Part shown: one piece after another, positions 5,754 through 7,306 of the stretch
Numbering within the stretch: the first letter of the stretch is position 1
Layout of the letters: every line of letters begins with the position of its first letter
Source: Legionellaceae bacterium UBA2794
GTDB taxonomy: Bacteria > Pseudomonadota > Gammaproteobacteria > Legionellales > Legionellaceae
Reading direction: 5' to 3'
Length of the DNA: 7,306 nucleotides
Assembly (NCBI GenBank): GCA_002352055.1
Contig: DEHS01000104.1
Location: 1 to 7,306 of the forward strand
Notes under the pieces: generated by a model
What the model saw: the letters and a program-made list of their open reading frames with translations, nothing else
Told to the model about the DNA's origin: nothing
Database searches by the model: none
Translations under genes and position numbers: made by a program

Positions 5754-7306
5754 TTATAGCTTATTGTAATTGCTTATTTGCTTCTCCTGAAGGAAAGGTA
5801 ATTCAAGGAAAAATGAGAACGTTTTATGAGCTTTTATCAAAGGATGATAAGAGCGCAATTCTTCAGGTTTGGAGCTCCCAATGAGTACTTCAGCAAGTAC
5901 CTTTGCGGCAATTAATTCGTTTTTATAATAAAATGACATTTTATTTGACGATTTTTTCTCAGGAGAGGATTCCAGTTGAACAATATAATCAAGTAACTCC
6001 ACAAATGTATTTATAAATTGCTGTTCCATTTTAAAGTTTACTTCTTCGGAAGAAATTTTTTGTAACTGGATAGCTGCGAACTGAGTTAAATAATCCACTC
6101 TCTTATCTTTAGATGCCATTAACAAATCTGGCAAGCCAACCCCAGGATGATGCAAAATGATCTGTTTTACCAGATAAGGTAATTCCTGCTCCATTATTTT
6201 GAGCACATCTAGCGATAAATTTTGAATTATTAAAGTAGATTTTGGATAAATGTTTAAAAATTCGTCATATTTTTGGGGAAAAAAATAAAAATAGTCTAGG
6301 GCAGTCATACCAAATTTATCTATCTGAGTTATATCTGCACCTCTATCAATAAGCCATTTTATTTTTTCCAAACACCCATTTATTACGGCTAAACGTAATG
6401 GAGTAAGTCCTTGAATATTTTTAGTATTTATCTCGTAAAGAAATTTTCGAGGTAAAATTTTAAGTTCATTAACGCTTAAGAACTGGGTCACCAGATGTAA
6501 TACGGTAATTTTATATTGATCACGCTTTACCATAGAATCAAATCGTGGATTAGCAAGTAAACTTAAAAACGAAGTCCCTTTAAAATTAGTTGGTGACGTA
6601 TTGGCACCAGATTCAAGTAATATTTGGATCGCGTCCACATTGCCCATCAAACATGCAGTCATAAGTGGTGTATTTCCGTAAGTATCCACTTCATTAATAT
6701 ATTGAAGGTTATTATGGTATCTAAAAGCATGAATAATATATTTGAACCAACTGAGATCTTTGTTAGTTACCGCTAAATGGAGCGGAGTGTCCCCATATAA
6801 AGTTTTGAATAATAGCATATGATAGTATTTTTGAACTGCTGCTGGGGGTTGGTTTTCATTTAAAACCAAACCGTGAATGAGTCGAAAATTTCTCTCCTCA
6901 TCAAGTATTAAGTGGCCATTTTTGATTTTATTAGAGCCGCCAGTAAGTTTCTTTCCAAAAAAAGCCATTATTTCCCCAGAACGATTCTGACGTTTAAAAC
7001 AATCTATTGGTGTAAGCCCATCCATATTTATTAATTGGCAGGCAATTTCATACGCATCCTTATTGGTTTCAGGTAAGTAACTGAATTTTCTGCTAAAAAG
7101 TGTAAAATAAGTCTCTACAGGCAGGTCTAAATTTAAATTCTTTAATGCAAGTAAAATGCTATTGAAGCAATATAATACATTTAAAAGATTATAATAATAA
7201 TCAGCAAAATCAATAAAATAATTAATATCTGCTAGTTTTTTAAATAAATTAAATAATATATCGTAATTTTTAAATTTAGTAATTATTAGGTCCAAGGCTT
7301 CAAAAT
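5754..7306 (-). CDS. ankyrin-repeat protein, 5'-partial at the window edge; candidate secreted effector
   Basis: At least 516 residues are visible and the frame stays open to the last base of the window (Phe-Glu-Ala precede the TTG codon at 7295, which has no Shine-Dalgarno), so the true start lies beyond 7306. Numbering from that TTG, ankyrin units are seen at about 92-104 (DGLTPIDCF, degenerate), 167-204 (YGDTPLHLAV), 206-237 (YGNTPLMTACLMGNVDAI, LLESGAN), 239-250 (degenerate), 295-326 (QGLTPLRLAVINGCLEKI, LIDRGAD) and 328-340 (FGMTALDYF). The N-terminal 90 and C-terminal 170 residues are helical-looking with no recognised domain. Ankyrin repeats bind proteins, and in Legionella many such proteins are Dot/Icm effectors acting in the host cell. 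The last 35 residues lack the glutamate-rich E-block of many effectors, so secretion is a guess. The gene is clearly richer in A/T than the aas-like and lyase genes, which fits horizontal or host-related origin. Confidence 0.87.
   Translation of the reverse strand, partial: FEALDLIITKFKNYDILFNLFKKLADINYFIDFADYYYNLLNVLYCFNSILLALKNLNLDLPVETYFTLFSRKFSYLPETNKDAYEIACQLINMDGLTPIDCFKRQNRSGEIMAFFGKKLTGGSNKIKNGHLILDEERNFRLIHGLVLNENQPPAAVQKYYHMLLFKTLYGDTPLHLAVTNKDLSWFKYIIHAFRYHNNLQYINEVDTYGNTPLMTACLMGNVDAIQILLESGANTSPTNFKGTSFLSLLANPRFDSMVKRDQYKITVLHLVTQFLSVNELKILPRKFLYEINTKNIQGLTPLRLAVINGCLEKIKWLIDRGADITQIDKFGMTALDYFYFFPQKYDEFLNIYPKSTLIIQNLSLDVLKIMEQELPYLVKQIILHHPGVGLPDLLMASKDKRVDYLTQFAAIQLQKISSEEVNFKMEQQFINTFVELLDYIVQLESSPEKKSSNKMSFYYKNELIAAKVLAEVLIGSSKPEELRSYHPLIKAHKTFSFFLELPFLQEKQISNYNKL

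Noticed and set aside
5711..5883. 57-codon plus-strand frame starting at an ATGA overlap with the MFS stop codon
   Set aside because: Most of it is antisense to the well-supported ankyrin gene, there is no recognisable family, and no Shine-Dalgarno is clear. The ATGA overlap is probably chance.

Overview
The window looks like a piece of a low-GC gammaproteobacterial chromosome, most probably Legionella or a close relative. This is inferred from the mix of genes: an Aas-type acyl-ACP synthetase, a PabC-type lyase beside a PA3496-family acidic mini-protein, a Bcr/CflA drug transporter and a very AT-rich ankyrin-repeat protein of the kind Legionella secretes. No rRNA, tRNA, CRISPR array or insertion sequence was seen.

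Layout, left to right: (1) about 14-2286, minus strand: an aas-like gene (PlsC-like acyltransferase domain fused to an acyl-CoA/ACP synthetase domain), followed by a possible 32-residue membrane peptide that overlaps its stop codon by one base. (2) 2287-2505: divergent promoter region. (3) 2506-3183, plus strand: a TVP38/TMEM64 (VTT/DedA-like) membrane protein whose last 8 bases overlap the end of the next gene, tail to tail. (4) 3176-4181, minus strand: a two-gene unit, first a 60-residue PA3496-family acidic protein, then a class IV PLP enzyme best read as 4-amino-4-deoxychorismate lyase (PabC, folate pathway). (5) 4182-4520: a 339-base divergent intergenic region with an A/T-only perfect inverted repeat, a plausible promoter and a structured leader. 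(6) 4521-5714, plus strand: a Bcr/CflA-type MFS exporter starting with TTG. (7) 5754-7306, minus strand: an ankyrin-repeat protein whose 5' end runs off the window.

The aas-like and VTT genes are divergent neighbours and both concern membrane lipids. In E. coli, Aas re-acylates lysophospholipids brought in by LplT. Here no LplT is visible, a lipid-scramblase-like VTT protein sits next door, and the acyltransferase half of the Aas protein has lost its catalytic His (Arg instead) and the Glu of its FPEG motif (Gln instead), while the AMP-forming half keeps every core motif. The protein may therefore be an acyl-ACP (or acyl-CoA) synthetase carrying a dead acyltransferase domain. This is the most notable point in the window. 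The second is the leader of the MFS gene: a 13-bp bulged hairpin starting just after a predicted transcription start, then a second hairpin that holds the Shine-Dalgarno. The remaining genes look ordinary for this type of genome.
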